DNA from: Andalucia godoyi
Taxonomy: Eukaryota; Discoba; Jakobea; Jakobida; Andaluciidae
Assembly (NCBI GenBank): GCA_009859145.1
Contig: VRVR01000002.1
Coordinates: 372,001 to 436,000, forward strand
Direction of reading: 5' to 3'
DNA: 64,000 nucleotides
The notes under the pieces are model-generated. The model saw only the letters and a program-made list of their open reading frames with translations. It was not told the DNA's origin and ran no database searches. Position numbers and translations under genes: made by a program. The stretch's first letter is position 1, and each line of letters starts with the position of its first letter. Below, piece by piece: positions 1 through 10,755 of this stretch.

Positions 1-718
1 TCATGTGAGAGACTGCTGAAATCGGAGCATAGGCACAGGCAATACCTTCTTTTGTCAGCTTCTTGAGGAGCATGCGCCCTTCAAAATACGGCTCCGAGTC
101 GACAATGATGACCTTTTGTGGGCGGACCTTGAGCAGCATGCGTTCGACGACGTGAGATCTCGCAAACGTCAGGATGACATCGGTCGAATCTCTCTCTTCT
201 TCCACAAACCCAAACTTTTCGCAAGCATGGCCAACCATGGCTTCGTGGGCGACAAGAATGCGGCGTTCGAGGAAGATATCCAATCGATCCACCAGCAGTT
301 TCTTCGACTCTGCCTCTGACATTCCTGGTTTGATGAGGCTCAGACACTGTTTGAGATACTGGAGGACAGCGCCCATGGAAATAGACTTTGGCCTGCACGT
401 GTTGATGTAGTCAATCTGGTGTGTCAGCCGAACATTCAAGTCCCGCGCCAGCTCTTTGTCCTCTGGAGTCACATAGTCATTCACAAATTGCTTCAGACAC
501 GAAATCAGCGCCGTTGCCCGCGCCGTCGACCCAAGAATCTTGTGCTCTCCATACATCAGTCCAAGCCGAATGAACGCAGGGTGAATATCCAACGTCGATG
601 GCGTGTCCTCCGCAGACGAGTGCTTCTGCAAATGCGACACAAACAACTGCCGATTCTGCTTCGGTGCACTCCCACTCGCACTGTGTATCGAATTCGCGCG
701 CTGTCTCCCACCTTCCAT
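1..718 (-). CDS. EIF2B4: Translation initiation factor eIF2B subunit delta (3' end cut by window)
   Basis: Regulatory subunit of eIF2B, the guanine-nucleotide exchange factor for eIF2 in the cytosol. The visible 239 residues show the eIF2B alpha/beta/delta family pattern. It runs from HPAFIRLGL through GSTARATAL and CRPKSISMGAVLQYLK to a Rossmann-like half with KVIIVDSEPYFEGR and a following CAYAPISAVS. The C-terminal part lies beyond base 1. The ATG at 718 is the first in frame and is followed by a short Ser/Asn/Gln leader before the conserved domain. A perfect GTAAGT lies 52-57 bases upstream of the ATG on this strand, so an upstream exon adding N-terminal residues cannot be excluded. Subunit assignment to delta rather than beta rests on the CRP-SISM motif and is fairly firm. 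Confidence 0.85.
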   Translation of the reverse strand, partial: MEGGRQRANSIHSASGSAPKQNRQLFVSHLQKHSSAEDTPSTLDIHPAFIRLGLMYGEHKILGSTARATALISCLKQFVNDYVTPEDKELARDLNVRLTHQIDYINTCRPKSISMGAVLQYLKQCLSLIKPGMSEAESKKLLVDRLDIFLERRILVAHEAMVGHACEKFGFVEEERDSTDVILTFARSHVVERMLLKVRPQKVIIVDSEPYFEGRMLLKKLTKEGIACAYAPISAVSHM

Positions 719-1020
719 CTTCTCTTTCCTTCTCTTTCCTTCTTTTTCCTTCTTCTTGTCTGACACTTACCCGAACTCTCTCCCACTCACACGGACCATC
801 TTCCTTTCGCAATCGTACTTGGCAAAACCATTTGTCTCGAGAAACCAAACATTGAACGCAGAAGCCTTCGCATAGAATCAATTGATGCATGAGAAAGCAT
901 CCTCAGTCCTCGCATGCATCACAAACTCTCCGTCAGTCGAGCTCAGACCGCCTTTTGTCATTACGTTCGTCCAATCGTTGCAAGATCGATGTCATTTTCG
1001 AGGAAAAGTTGGATACTGTA

Positions 1021-1059
<39 letters not shown>

Positions 1060-1222
1060 ATATGTATATGTATGTATATAAACCCGTGTATTTGCGAGTG
1101 CTGTTGATCTTGGATTTTTAATTTTTAGTTTTTAGTTTACTTGATTTATTATTTTTTATTTTAATCTTTGCGTGGTTGTTTTTTTCTTTTCTTTCTTTTG
1201 TCGTTGAATAAATCCTCACAGA
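719..1222. other. Intergenic, divergent promoter region
   Basis: This lies between the eIF2B-delta start (minus strand) and the Ser-rich gene (plus strand). It holds a (CT)n run at about 1027-1054, a TATATAAA box at 1075-1082 and a T-rich leader reaching 1222. No coding sequence is supported here. Confidence 0.6.
1075..1082 (+). promoter_or_regulatory. TATA-like box upstream of the Ser-rich gene
   Basis: TATATAAA sits about 140 bases before the ATG at 1223, directly after a CT microsatellite and before a T-rich stretch. Spacing is compatible with a long 5' leader. The assignment rests on sequence match only. Confidence 0.35.
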
Positions 1223-2125
1223 ATGTCTGTTTCTCCGGTTGGTTCGACCCTTCATTATGGCGTTGGAGCCTCCTCATCATCGTCGCCGTCCAAGAGTAAC
1301 AGGCCACATACGAGTCTTGCTGTTTCGTTTTCGTTTTCGCGCAACACACAGTTCTCAGACTCGTTTGACAACCATTCGCCGTCGCGACAGATCGAGATTT
1401 TCTCGGGACTGCGACCACAGGATTCTGCACAGAACAGGTCGGTTGATTTCTCAAATCCGGGCTCGTCGTTCCATCGTGTGCGGACAATCACACCTTCTTC
1501 AAAGGAGATTTTGGCCGCAATGCCTAAAAAGAAAATGTCGTCGTCGGCGCCGCTTTCTCCTGTTTCTCCCACCAATCCCAACAATGTCACCAACTTTTAC
1601 GGGAATAGTACCAATGGCAGTAGTAGTAGTAGTAGTAGTAGTAGTAATGGTAATGGTAATGGTAATGGCGGTAATGGTTTGGTTGGAGCAAGTCCGGTGG
1701 GATTGGGGGCGGGTTTGCGGTCTCGATCTCCGAATGCTGGATCGTTTCGGAATGCGGCGAGTGGATCGAGATCGCCGTCCGGAACGCCTCATCAGACACC
1801 ACTGTCGCCGCATGCGTCTTCTTCGTTGACGATGGCTTCGACGGATCCTTTCGGGACTGCAGAGCGCGAGTTCCGGTCGCTGTCCACGGTGTATGAACAC
1901 AACACGATTAATAGTAATGTCAAGTGGTGGGGAAGGGACTCGTGTGTCCAGAAACTTCCGAGGTCCATCACTCCGAACGGCCTCCGAAGATCAACTTCGT
2001 ATCGATCGCGGTCTCCCGAACCGCGGGCCTCCATTCAACAGTTTGATGACGCAGACTTTTGCAGATCGGAACTTCTCGAGTTCGAACGGCGTCTGTGTTT
2101 GTCCCAGAATTCTGTGAGCACCTGA
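1223..2125 (+). CDS. Ser/Asn/Gly-rich protein of unknown function
   Basis: A 300-residue open frame with an ATG in good context. The product is largely disordered, rich in Ser, Pro, Asn and Arg, with a Ser run (about residues 133-142) and an Asn-Gly run (about 143-150), both encoded by triplet or hexamer repeats. The C-terminal part is less repetitive: WWGRDSCVQKLPRS, then an acidic/hydrophobic tail ending ELLEFERRLCLSQNSVST. Several SRSPSG / SPEPR type motifs could be phosphorylation sites, which is inference. I recognise no domain. Codon use and the intact long frame support a real gene. Confidence 0.65.
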   Translation: MSVSPVGSTLHYGVGASSSSSPSKSNRPHTSLAVSFSFSRNTQFSDSFDNHSPSRQIEIFSGLRPQDSAQNRSVDFSNPGSSFHRVRTITPSSKEILAAMPKKKMSSSAPLSPVSPTNPNNVTNFYGNSTNGSSSSSSSSSNGNGNGNGGNGLVGASPVGLGAGLRSRSPNAGSFRNAASGSRSPSGTPHQTPLSPHASSSLTMASTDPFGTAEREFRSLSTVYEHNTINSNVKWWGRDSCVQKLPRSITPNGLRRSTSYRSRSPEPRASIQQFDDADFCRSELLEFERRLCLSQNSVST

Positions 2126-2536
2126 AAATCGTCCCTTTTTATATTATTATTACTAATTAGCTATTTGTATATGTATGCGTTTGCGCGCGTGTGTGCGTGT
2201 GTGCGTGTGTGTGCGTGGTTTCTGTTTGAAGCACTGGAGATGTTGGAGTATTTGTTTTGTTCTGGTTCTGGTTCTGGTTCTGGTTCTCTTTCTGGTTCTG
2301 GTTTTCGCATTCCTTCGCCAAGCATGTTAGTGTGTTTTTCTCTCGCTCCTCCTGTTGTCTTGATATGTTCAAAATGCGCGACCGTTCTGTTCTTTACTTG
2401 TCTTCGTCGCATGGTTTGTTTTGTTTTCTACCTTTATCCATATAAATAGTCTACGTCAATTGCTTCTTTCTCTTAGTAGTATTAGTATTATTATTATTAT
2501 TATTTTTCTTTTGGGGGGGGAGGGGGTTGATTTCCG
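2126..2536. other. Intergenic between convergent genes
   Basis: This stretch holds a (GT)n-rich patch near 2185-2217, a GGTTCT repeat at about 2260-2303, T-rich sequence and a G run at 2513-2526. It is 3' flank for both neighbours. No gene is seen. Confidence 0.5.
2260..2303. repeat. GGTTCT hexanucleotide repeat
   Basis: About seven near-perfect tandem TCTGGT units lie in the 3' flank of the Ser-rich gene. Confidence 0.8.
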
Positions 2537-3472
2537 CTACAGGGCGCAGGCATCGTTCGGAGATGCTGAATCATGTGCATTGTCCGAGGACGCCCACGAG
2601 CGATGCATCTGCGTCAGCAACGTCATGTTCCACCCGTGTTGCCGCAGCGAAATCGGACCGACTTGCGTTCGCTCCAGCGAAGCCAAGAATCCGCCACTTC
2701 CAATTGCGTCACCAACTGAAGATGCCAACGACCGGACATACGTCCCCGTGGAACAGGTCACAGAAAATGGAAAGCAACATAAAGATGCGCGCCTCGGATC
2801 CGAGAACGCGACTGTCTCCAATTTGAATGCGGACCGGCTATAAGTTCTTTCTCCCAAAGAAGTGATCAGTGAATCAGCCTCCTGTTGCAAAACTCTTGCT
2901 TGAGAAACGGGACCGCAACGCACAAACGAATCGACGAGTACTTGGCGTTTGGGAAGTTCTTCTTCTGGAATCACCACTCCACGATGTGCTGAATGATACA
3001 GTCTGCGCCCATCTTTCCACGCTGCGCTGAAACGCGGAACCCGCTGCAGGATTCGTCCCGTATGCTCCCTCAAAGCTGTGTCCACATCCAATTCCACGTG
3101 CCCGGTAAACTGAAATGTAGATAGCGAAGGCACAATAGGTGTCCCCGAATCTTGAGACATGGTCGTCGCTCCAAGGCAAATGGTTCCCGCATACGACTTG
3201 CTGCAGTCTGTGAAGGCGCTGAGCAGCTTTGTGGACGTTCCAAAGCAGCATATTAGAAGACCCGTCGCAAGCGGATCCAAAGTTCCAGCGAATCCAATCT
3301 TTTTGGTCTTGAAAGTGTGCCGCAGTTTCCGCAAAACGTCCATCGAAGACCATCCAATCGGCTTGTCAACGGCAACAATTGCATTTTCCATGAACGCTCG
3401 GCAACGCAGTTTTTCAATCGCACCATCTCCTCGGAGAAGCAGCCTTTCGGTTATCACATCCTTCCCGTCCAT
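2537..3472 (-). CDS. PUS4: TruB-family tRNA pseudouridine synthase
   Basis: Isomerises U55 in the T-loop of tRNA (TruB/Pus4 family). With the ATG at 3472 the product is 311 residues. It begins its domain with VAVDKPIGWSS (residues 33-43). The catalytic motif GFAGTLDPLATGLL follows, with the nucleophilic Asp at about residue 66. Later family motifs are SYAGTICLG and CSTGTYVRSLASSVGDAIG near the C-terminus. A second ATG at 3391 would start immediately before the domain, and the extra 27 residues are basic and could be part of an organelle presequence. Length suits a bacterial-like TruB. It may act in mitochondria and/or cytosol; the sequence does not decide. Confidence 0.85.
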   Translation of the reverse strand: MDGKDVITERLLLRGDGAIEKLRCRAFMENAIVAVDKPIGWSSMDVLRKLRHTFKTKKIGFAGTLDPLATGLLICCFGTSTKLLSAFTDCSKSYAGTICLGATTMSQDSGTPIVPSLSTFQFTGHVELDVDTALREHTGRILQRVPRFSAAWKDGRRLYHSAHRGVVIPEEELPKRQVLVDSFVRCGPVSQARVLQQEADSLITSLGERTYSRSAFKLETVAFSDPRRASLCCFPFSVTCSTGTYVRSLASSVGDAIGSGGFLASLERTQVGPISLRQHGWNMTLLTQMHRSWASSDNAHDSASPNDACAL

Positions 3473-4157
3473 CCGCACGAACCTTCTTTTTTGCAACCCG
3501 CAAAAAAATCTTCCTGAATGAAATGTGCTCTATCATCTTTCTGGCGCTTTTCAAACTCGCCATGTATTTTGAGTCTTTCTTCGTTTTTGCCGATTGCCAA
3601 GCTGTTGTGTTAATCTGGGATTTTCTTTTTTGTTCGCCAGTTCGATTCTTTCTTTCTTGCTCTGGTGTCTTTTGCTGTTGCTTTGTTTCATAGAATCCAG
3701 GTATTTTTCTTCTACGATCCAAGGTAAAATCGTTTTCTTTCGGTATGGTGTGCAGCGCATTGGCCAAATAGATGCGCTGAGATGTGGCAGTGACGTATGC
3801 AGTGTGTGCGGACGGTAGTCGAGGGGAAGACGAGCGAGACAAACAGTGGGCTGTCAGGGTGATTGTGAGGTTTTCGGAGTTCGGACTGCTGTGGGAGATG
3901 AGGAGCGTTTCGGTGTGGAACAAAGGCAAGTCTCTAGCGCAAACCTAATCTATTTGGAGTGTTTACTTCAGTCCCAGGGGACAACTGTGAGCAGCAGGAT
4001 GATCCAGCACTGTGATTTCAAGACGGCATAGCATGCTCGGGTGCCCGGTGGACAAGTTATTCGTTTCAATGGTAGACGGGAGAAGAGGAAAACCTGGACG
4101 GGGTGGGGGAATGCAGGAAAGAGGCAAGTTAGGGAAAGAACGCGAATGTTGAGCAAG
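3473..4157. other. Intergenic upstream of the TruB gene
   Basis: 685 bases between the TruB start and the 3' end of the next minus-strand gene. Short open frames exist on both strands, but none has a recognisable domain or a clear start. Pyrimidine-rich tracts (about 3630-3720) look like leader or promoter sequence for TruB. Confidence 0.4.
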
Positions 4158-5993
4158 TCAACCAGGTGCCTGAGACGCAGAGGGGACAGCACCAGAAGCA
4201 GCTCCCATTGACATGATGCGGGAAGCAGAAATGACCGGCTTCTTCCAAAAACTAGCGGGCTGCATGTACACTGCACTGAACACCATGAATCCCTTGTCAT
4301 TGAACCGATTCAGCTTGCTCATTTGGATTTCGACCAACTGACCAGTCGATTTCATGACGCGATACAATCCATAGGTTCGGGTTTCGTGAAACACAACTCC
4401 TCGGAATATGTCGGCGTAGTATCTCTGGACGTCACCAGGGTGCATATAGATGAAATGCTCGCCACCGAGTTCAAGGAGTTTAGCGATTTCTTCCTGAGGA
4501 GCCGTTTGTCCCATTACAACCATTGCAGTCTTGTTCAGGCGAGCGACAATTCGACGCGGGCCGTAAAACCAGTAGTGAAGCACGCCAAACAGATCATCGG
4601 AAGGAGATGCGGCTTGTCCGAACTCCACCAGCGGCGGGATGTCGACAGCCGCATTCGCAAGGCAATCTCGCTCGGCCTCCTCCGAGCACAGAGAGTGTTG
4701 CAAATTCAATAACAATGAGTGACAGTCAGACAGATACGCAAAGTGAGATGACCGCTCGACTTCTGCAATCAAGTACGTGAACATCCAACATAATCGAGAC
4801 TGTAATTCTGTCATGCTCCTCTGCATGGGTGGCAATGAAAACCACGTGGATTCAATAAAAGAAGAAAACTCTCGCATTCGAGCATCCAGCATTGCTGCAG
4901 CTGCTGGAACTCCCGAAGGCTGCGGGAACATGCTCGACGAGAAATTCGATGCGACACCGGATCCCAACGCAGATCCGTCACCAGAAACAAGCCCGGGAGT
5001 TTGAAGCATCGCCGACATGTTTCCAGGCACAGCAGCAGGTGGAAGAACACTGGGCATGCTGTGCAAAGGGGAAATGCGATGCTGCTCAGCAGCCAGAGAG
5101 GACGACGCCGACGCCGACGATGATAAAGTGGAAGAAGGAACAGAAGAGTAGACATGCGCAGAAGACATAGAAGGATGCGGAGGACTTGCTGGGTCATTCA
5201 AAAACATTGAAGGCGACAAGGAAAACGGATCGTCTGTTCCATAGGTTGCGACAAAATGATAGTCATCAGACGAGCTGTGCCCCCGTTTCTGGGGTAGAAA
5301 GGATGGGGGAGGTTCGTCTGTGCACGGGATACCGCTCTTGACACATCTTGGGCACGGGCGTTCATCGGAGCACGCAACTTTGGAAGCTCTGCAACGCCAA
5401 CACGCCTTGTTGACTCTTTTCCTCTGTTGTGCATTGCTCAAAGACGTTACATTACTGTTCGTCGTCATAGCACCTCCATTGATCGGAGAAACTGCAGTCC
5501 CATTTCCCGGAGCAACAGATGACGAAATCGACGAACCTTGACTTGTCGCTGCGAGCGTGTCGGTCAGCGTGGCCGAAGAAAAGCCCGGCTGAGGATGGAA
5601 TGGATTGTCGAACCGATGGCGAGGCTCAGGAGAGGATGTGGTTACTATAACGGACGGAGGTGACACCAACGACCTGGACAAAGCAGCAGCAGGAGTAGCA
5701 GTAGAGGAAAAAGAAGAAGAAGAAGAAGAAGAAGAGGAGGAGGAGGAGGAGGAGGAGGAGAATGAAGAGTCGCCGATTGGCGCGGAGCGCAGCGAGACTG
5801 GTAATGCAGATGTCGACGGGTCATCATCATCATCATCGTCATCATCGTCATCATCATTGTTATTGCTGTTGCTATTGTTATTGTTGTTGAAGTTGTTATT
5901 ACTCTCACGCCGCCCAGAACTCAGCGAATGTGTACTACCATATGGATAAGAAGATGCCGACGGCGTGGACGAAGATGTGGAAACAGGGATCAT
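4158..5993 (-). CDS. Zn2Cys6 binuclear-cluster transcription factor with PAS-like C-terminal domain (paralogue 1)
   Basis: A 611-residue nuclear DNA-binding protein. Residues 1-190 are low complexity: Asn run, Asp run at about 47-58, long Ser run at about 79-95. The zinc cluster is at residues 198-224, with six Cys spaced CX2CX6CX5CX2CX6C, the fungal GAL4-type arrangement, preceded by a basic RKRVNK. After a Ser/Pro linker comes a helical region (about 390-460) and a PAS-like C-terminal domain. That domain contains FGVLHYWFYGPRRIVARLNK and HPGDVQRYYADIFRGVVFHE, resembling the PAS region of fungal ERT1/RDS2-type regulators. The same order of motifs recurs in the gene at 9033-10388, so the two are paralogues. 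The target genes are unknown. Confidence 0.85.
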   Translation of the reverse strand: MIPVSTSSSTPSASSYPYGSTHSLSSGRRESNNNFNNNNNSNSNNNDDDDDDDDDDDDPSTSALPVSLRSAPIGDSSFSSSSSSSSSSSSSSSSFSSTATPAAALSRSLVSPPSVIVTTSSPEPRHRFDNPFHPQPGFSSATLTDTLAATSQGSSISSSVAPGNGTAVSPINGGAMTTNSNVTSLSNAQQRKRVNKACWRCRASKVACSDERPCPRCVKSGIPCTDEPPPSFLPQKRGHSSSDDYHFVATYGTDDPFSLSPSMFLNDPASPPHPSMSSAHVYSSVPSSTLSSSASASSSLAAEQHRISPLHSMPSVLPPAAVPGNMSAMLQTPGLVSGDGSALGSGVASNFSSSMFPQPSGVPAAAAMLDARMREFSSFIESTWFSLPPMQRSMTELQSRLCWMFTYLIAEVERSSHFAYLSDCHSLLLNLQHSLCSEEAERDCLANAAVDIPPLVEFGQAASPSDDLFGVLHYWFYGPRRIVARLNKTAMVVMGQTAPQEEIAKLLELGGEHFIYMHPGDVQRYYADIFRGVVFHETRTYGLYRVMKSTGQLVEIQMSKLNRFNDKGFMVFSAVYMQPASFWKKPVISASRIMSMGAASGAVPSASQAPG

Positions 5994-6776
<783 letters not shown>

Positions 6777-8852
6777 ATGCAGACAGCTTCGATACGTGTA
6801 TTTTCCAACGAGGCGTTTAACCGAGATGAGCAGCGACTTGCACAGATTCGGGCGACACTTGGTCGTTCTGCACAGCTGACGACAGAGGTAGACAAGATTC
6901 TGCTGTCTTTTCAACGGCGGCTTGGAGATCTGCAGGATCTTTTGAGGCCGATAGAAGAGGAGGTTTCGGAATATGCTCATGTTCATGAGAACATTGAAAA
7001 GACGCTGATTGCGGTCAATCGGGTGCTTGACAAGTTTGAAGTTCAGTCTGATGTGGAGGCTGTGCTGCGGAGAGGAGTCCAGGATAACCTTGATTTGTTC
7101 CTGACGAAGCTGGATCAGTTGACGCGCGCGGAAGAGTTCTTTATCGAGAACGAAAAGACAATTCGATCGTCAAAGGATGCGCTGGAAAAGATCGCAATGA
7201 CGAGAACAAGAGCTTTGCAAAAGTGTGCAGATGCGTTTGACCGCATTCTCAGCAAGTACTCCTCGGCTGTGGACGTCCAGTCCAAAGATCCGCCTGCGCG
7301 CATTGATTGGGTTCCGGAACATGCCGTGGCGGATTTGTCCAAACTGTCACAGCGCCTCTCAAAAGCATCGCAGCTGTCCTTCTTGAAAGCGTACCGAAAC
7401 CAACGGTCGCATTCCTTGGAAAATACTCTGAGGAGTTACATTCGAAAGCACGTGAATGCCGCAATGGACGACAAAATCATCGAGGCTTCTCGGTATGAAA
7501 AGGGGAGCCACGTCTTGCTGCGGCTCACGCAATTCTATTTGCTCTTGTTGGAAAGCGAACGGCGACTGGCCAATTCCCTGGTTGCTCGCGAGCAGTTTGC
7601 AGCGGTTTTCAAAGAGACAGTGTCGGACTCGCTCAAGGTGTACCTGGGGGTTTTTGAAGAGTTTTTGTCCAAGCGCGCAAAGTTGTACACGTCGGAAGCG
7701 GTGTACATCGTGTTTGACGTCGTTGAATGCCTTGATCGGTATCGCAATGCCTATGTGGAAGTTCTCAACACGTCGACGGATGGCGTGTCGTCTCTTGCAC
7801 AGAAATTTGACGAAATATGCGTCGCGTATGCCACATCAGCTTCGGATTTTTTGCAGAAGATGGTTTCGCATCTGTCCCACGTCGTTGTCAAGCTGCCTCC
7901 GGACGGCACTGTTCACGAAGTTACTTCGCGCACCATCAATTTCCTAAAGAGGCTGATCGAGTTCCGCGTTGCCATTGACTACATATTGAACCATCGTCCG
8001 ACACGGGGGAAATTCTCCATTTCAAGTTCGCAAAGCATGACATCGATCGCTTCGTCTTCGGGCCAGTCCTCTGGATTGAAGAAACCGAGTTCGTACACAA
8101 AAGGGTCGTCTCGCACGGGACCCAGGGGCCCCCACGGCGATTCTGACGACGAGGAAGATGATGGTACGAGGAGTGTTTACTCTGTTGCAAGAGAATCAGT
8201 GGCACCCTCAGAGGCGTTTCGGAAGGAGAGTACCCGAATGTTTGATGGAAATCCGGAAGAAGACGAAGTACTCACGTCACTTGCTGCCTTTGCAGCCCGC
8301 GTGCTCACCAAACTGGACAACTACCTTAGCGCAGTTGCAAAGCAGTACAAGAATGTTGTGTTGGAGTACCTGTTTTTGATGAACAATCGATACTACATTG
8401 TTAAGGCCATCCGGTCTTCTGCGTTGATGAGTCTTGTTGATGCGGATTTTCTCCAAGTGTACGATGTGCGCGCCGGGAAAGACAAGGAGGCATACATGCA
8501 AGCCTGCTGGTCCAAAGCCAGAAGATTCTTGTTGGATGAAGAGAATGCCGAAGTGAATCCGAAGAATCAAAAGAAGGAGCTAAAAGCTCGGTTTTCTGGA
8601 TTCAACGATGTCCTGTCTGAACAAGTGGAGAAGCAAAAGATGTATTCGATCCCAGATGCAGAACTCCGGACAGTTGTTCGAAAGGGCATCCTCGAGGCGA
8701 TCATTCCAGCGTACGAAAAAATGTACACGAAGTACGGGAGCGTCCCTTTCACGAAGAATCGTGAGAAGTACATCAAGTTCACAGTGTTGCAGGTGACGAC
8801 CATGCTTCGTTCGTTGTTTGACGAGCAAAGGGCAGCAGCAGCGAAATCCTAG
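6777..8852 (+). CDS. EXO70: Exocyst complex subunit EXO70
   Basis: A 691-residue tethering-complex subunit that links secretory vesicles to the plasma membrane through PI(4,5)P2 and Rho GTPases. The N-terminus (about 1-170) is coiled coil: AQIRATLGRSAQLTTEVDKI and VHENIEKTLIAVNRVLDKF. The rest is the helical Exo70 rod, interrupted by a Ser/Gly/Asp-rich loop at about residues 415-470. Characteristic C-terminal motifs are EYLFLMNNRYYIVKAIR and KYIKFTVLQVTTMLRSLF at the end. Length fits the family. The ATG is the first after the GA repeat. The gene lies between two zinc-cluster transcription factor paralogues, with no obvious functional link. Confidence 0.9.
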   Translation: MQTASIRVFSNEAFNRDEQRLAQIRATLGRSAQLTTEVDKILLSFQRRLGDLQDLLRPIEEEVSEYAHVHENIEKTLIAVNRVLDKFEVQSDVEAVLRRGVQDNLDLFLTKLDQLTRAEEFFIENEKTIRSSKDALEKIAMTRTRALQKCADAFDRILSKYSSAVDVQSKDPPARIDWVPEHAVADLSKLSQRLSKASQLSFLKAYRNQRSHSLENTLRSYIRKHVNAAMDDKIIEASRYEKGSHVLLRLTQFYLLLLESERRLANSLVAREQFAAVFKETVSDSLKVYLGVFEEFLSKRAKLYTSEAVYIVFDVVECLDRYRNAYVEVLNTSTDGVSSLAQKFDEICVAYATSASDFLQKMVSHLSHVVVKLPPDGTVHEVTSRTINFLKRLIEFRVAIDYILNHRPTRGKFSISSSQSMTSIASSSGQSSGLKKPSSYTKGSSRTGPRGPHGDSDDEEDDGTRSVYSVARESVAPSEAFRKESTRMFDGNPEEDEVLTSLAAFAARVLTKLDNYLSAVAKQYKNVVLEYLFLMNNRYYIVKAIRSSALMSLVDADFLQVYDVRAGKDKEAYMQACWSKARRFLLDEENAEVNPKNQKKELKARFSGFNDVLSEQVEKQKMYSIPDAELRTVVRKGILEAIIPAYEKMYTKYGSVPFTKNREKYIKFTVLQVTTMLRSLFDEQRAAAAKS

Positions 8853-9032
8853 GCGGAAATTGTGATTTATTCCCCCTCTCTTTTGCATGTAAATATACGA
8901 GTACGCGAGTTTTGAACCCAACGGCGTGTGGACACTAGACAATCAAACAAACCCAAGAAAAAGAAGAGAGAGAGAGAGAGAAAAGAAGAAAAAACAACTC
9001 CAAAAAGGGAACCCGGAGAGAAAGAAGGCACA

Positions 9033-10388
9033 TTAGGGGATAACCAATCCGCCATGCAGGTCCATGCCTTGAGGGGCTTGGAATGTAAACCCTGCGCCAG
9101 CTAGCGCTGAAAGAACGGAGTTGCACGGCTGGAAGAACAGTGCTTGGAAAACGCAGTATCCATGCGAGTTGAATCGGGAGTGCTGAAATGCCATCACGCC
9201 ATTCCATCCACCGTTGGTTCCAGATGGAAACCGGTACATCGTGCATGTTCGAGTTTCGTGAAACATCATGGTGCGAAAGCAATCACCATAGTAAGTATCC
9301 ATGTCATCTGGATGCAAGAAGCCGAGATGGTTCCCACCTTGGCTAATCATCTCAATGAATGCAGATGGACGATCGTTTGTCGCGTGAAATAACGCAAGTG
9401 TCGTCCGATTGGCACGTGCAGTGACTTTTTCTGGTCCATCGTACCAGCAGTACAAGACTCCAAAAAGTTCTTCTGCGGGAGTCGAAAACGAAACATCCGC
9501 AGGAATTGGCGGCACTTCTAGGGCAGAATGAGCATCGCAGTCCCGGATCGCAGACGGAGTGCAAAACTCTTGAATCATGGCGCTGAACATATCGAACGAG
9601 TCCTTCAGATGTCGTGCATGTCGAGATTTTGACACCTCCGATCGGATATATCGCAACAAGAAGCAAAGCCGGCCTTGGAAAGCAATCATTGATCTTTGAA
9701 TCGACGGAAGCGACGTCCATGTTTCGCGGATAAAGGACCCAAAGTTGTGGTACCGCACTTTTAGCAAGTTCACCATCTCCGGATGGATCGACAGCAGCGA
9801 TATCGGAAGACGAGGTGAGAATGCCGGTAGCGTGCATGTATTTGCGATCTCGGACACCGAAGCCGCATCTGAGGAAAACAACGTGTCTCCCCCGATCGCC
9901 GAAACACCACCACCACCACCCGCTACCGACGGCAACAGCGACGGCGCGGTCGGCGGAATTCTGAGTTGATTCGCGTTTCTTTCAGATTCTGTATTTGTGA
10001 CTCGATTTGACGACGGATGCGGATCTGTGTATCGGACGATAATGCTGTCAAAGATGCTTGCATCCGCACTTAACCTTACATCCAGCGGAGTTTCGGTCAG
10101 ATTCGTATCAAAATCAGATCGCAAAAACTCGGGTGTCTGCGGAAGCATTCCTTCGACGGGTCCAGGCAGGAACATACCGCCACGCTGATTCTCAGACCGG
10201 TCCTCAGTGTCCGTAAATGGATTCTGCGGCATGTCATAACCGCATGAAAGCCCAAGTCGCTCACATCGAGCACAAGGCCTCGTATTCGAGCATGCACACT
10301 TGTTCACACGACATCGATAGCATGCACGCGACGCTCGTTTTCTTGGCGGAGGACCTACTTCCGAGTACCCTCTACTCGACACATCCAT
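9033..10388 (-). CDS. Zn2Cys6 binuclear-cluster transcription factor with PAS-like domain (paralogue 2)
   Basis: A 451-residue protein with the zinc cluster near its N-terminus. The six cluster Cys are C23, C26, C33, C39, C42 and C49, giving CX2CX6CX5CX2CX6C; an extra Cys (C31) lies inside the second spacer. A basic PPRKRASRA stretch precedes it. After a variable linker come helices matching those of the paralogue (IRETWTSLPSIQRSMIAFQG). The PAS-like region follows, with FGVLYCWYDGPEKVTARANR and HPDDMDTYYGDCFRTMMFHE. It lacks the long Ser/Asn/Asp leader of the gene at 4158-5993, so it is either the shorter ancestral form or has lost it. Probably a nuclear transcription regulator, targets unknown. 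Confidence 0.85.
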   Translation of the reverse strand: MDVSSRGYSEVGPPPRKRASRACYRCRVNKCACSNTRPCARCERLGLSCGYDMPQNPFTDTEDRSENQRGGMFLPGPVEGMLPQTPEFLRSDFDTNLTETPLDVRLSADASIFDSIIVRYTDPHPSSNRVTNTESERNANQLRIPPTAPSLLPSVAGGGGGVSAIGGDTLFSSDAASVSEIANTCTLPAFSPRLPISLLSIHPEMVNLLKVRYHNFGSFIRETWTSLPSIQRSMIAFQGRLCFLLRYIRSEVSKSRHARHLKDSFDMFSAMIQEFCTPSAIRDCDAHSALEVPPIPADVSFSTPAEELFGVLYCWYDGPEKVTARANRTTLALFHATNDRPSAFIEMISQGGNHLGFLHPDDMDTYYGDCFRTMMFHETRTCTMYRFPSGTNGGWNGVMAFQHSRFNSHGYCVFQALFFQPCNSVLSALAGAGFTFQAPQGMDLHGGLVIP

Positions 10389-10755
10389 TCCTACTCCACC
10401 ACCAACTCAAAAAAGAAGGGATTGGGGGAAAAAAACATGTTGATGATGGCGATGACGATGATGCTGAAGATGAAGAAGAAGAAGAAGAAGAAGAACCTCG
10501 TCAGACAAGAGCAGCCCGCTCTTTTCAATATGAAAACGATACGCGTTCGAAGTCCGTCGATCGGCGCATTTATCTGTCTGTCCACTACGAACAAAATCTG
10601 CGAAATAAAAAGAGTGAGAAGCGGTGAGCAGACATGATGATTATGAGATGTGGTTTTGCGTTAGAGGAAGAAGAAAAAATAGGAAGCAGAGCAGACTTCC
10701 GAGTCGGGCGAGGGGATTGTTTGATTGTTCGTGTGTTTTGCAGATAGAAGAAGAA
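10389..10755. other. Divergent promoter with probable 5' UTR intron
   Basis: Region between paralogue 2 (minus) and the PLP-binding protein (plus). A GTGAGC at 10624-10629 and a pyrimidine-poor but clear TTTTGCAG ending at 10743 would bound an intron of about 120 bases, leaving the ATG at 10756 just inside the next exon. Splicing is inferred from the motifs only. Confidence 0.4.

Noticed and set aside
2165-2449. Small open frames over GT and GGTTCT repeats
   Set aside because: Repeat-derived peptides with no conserved features.
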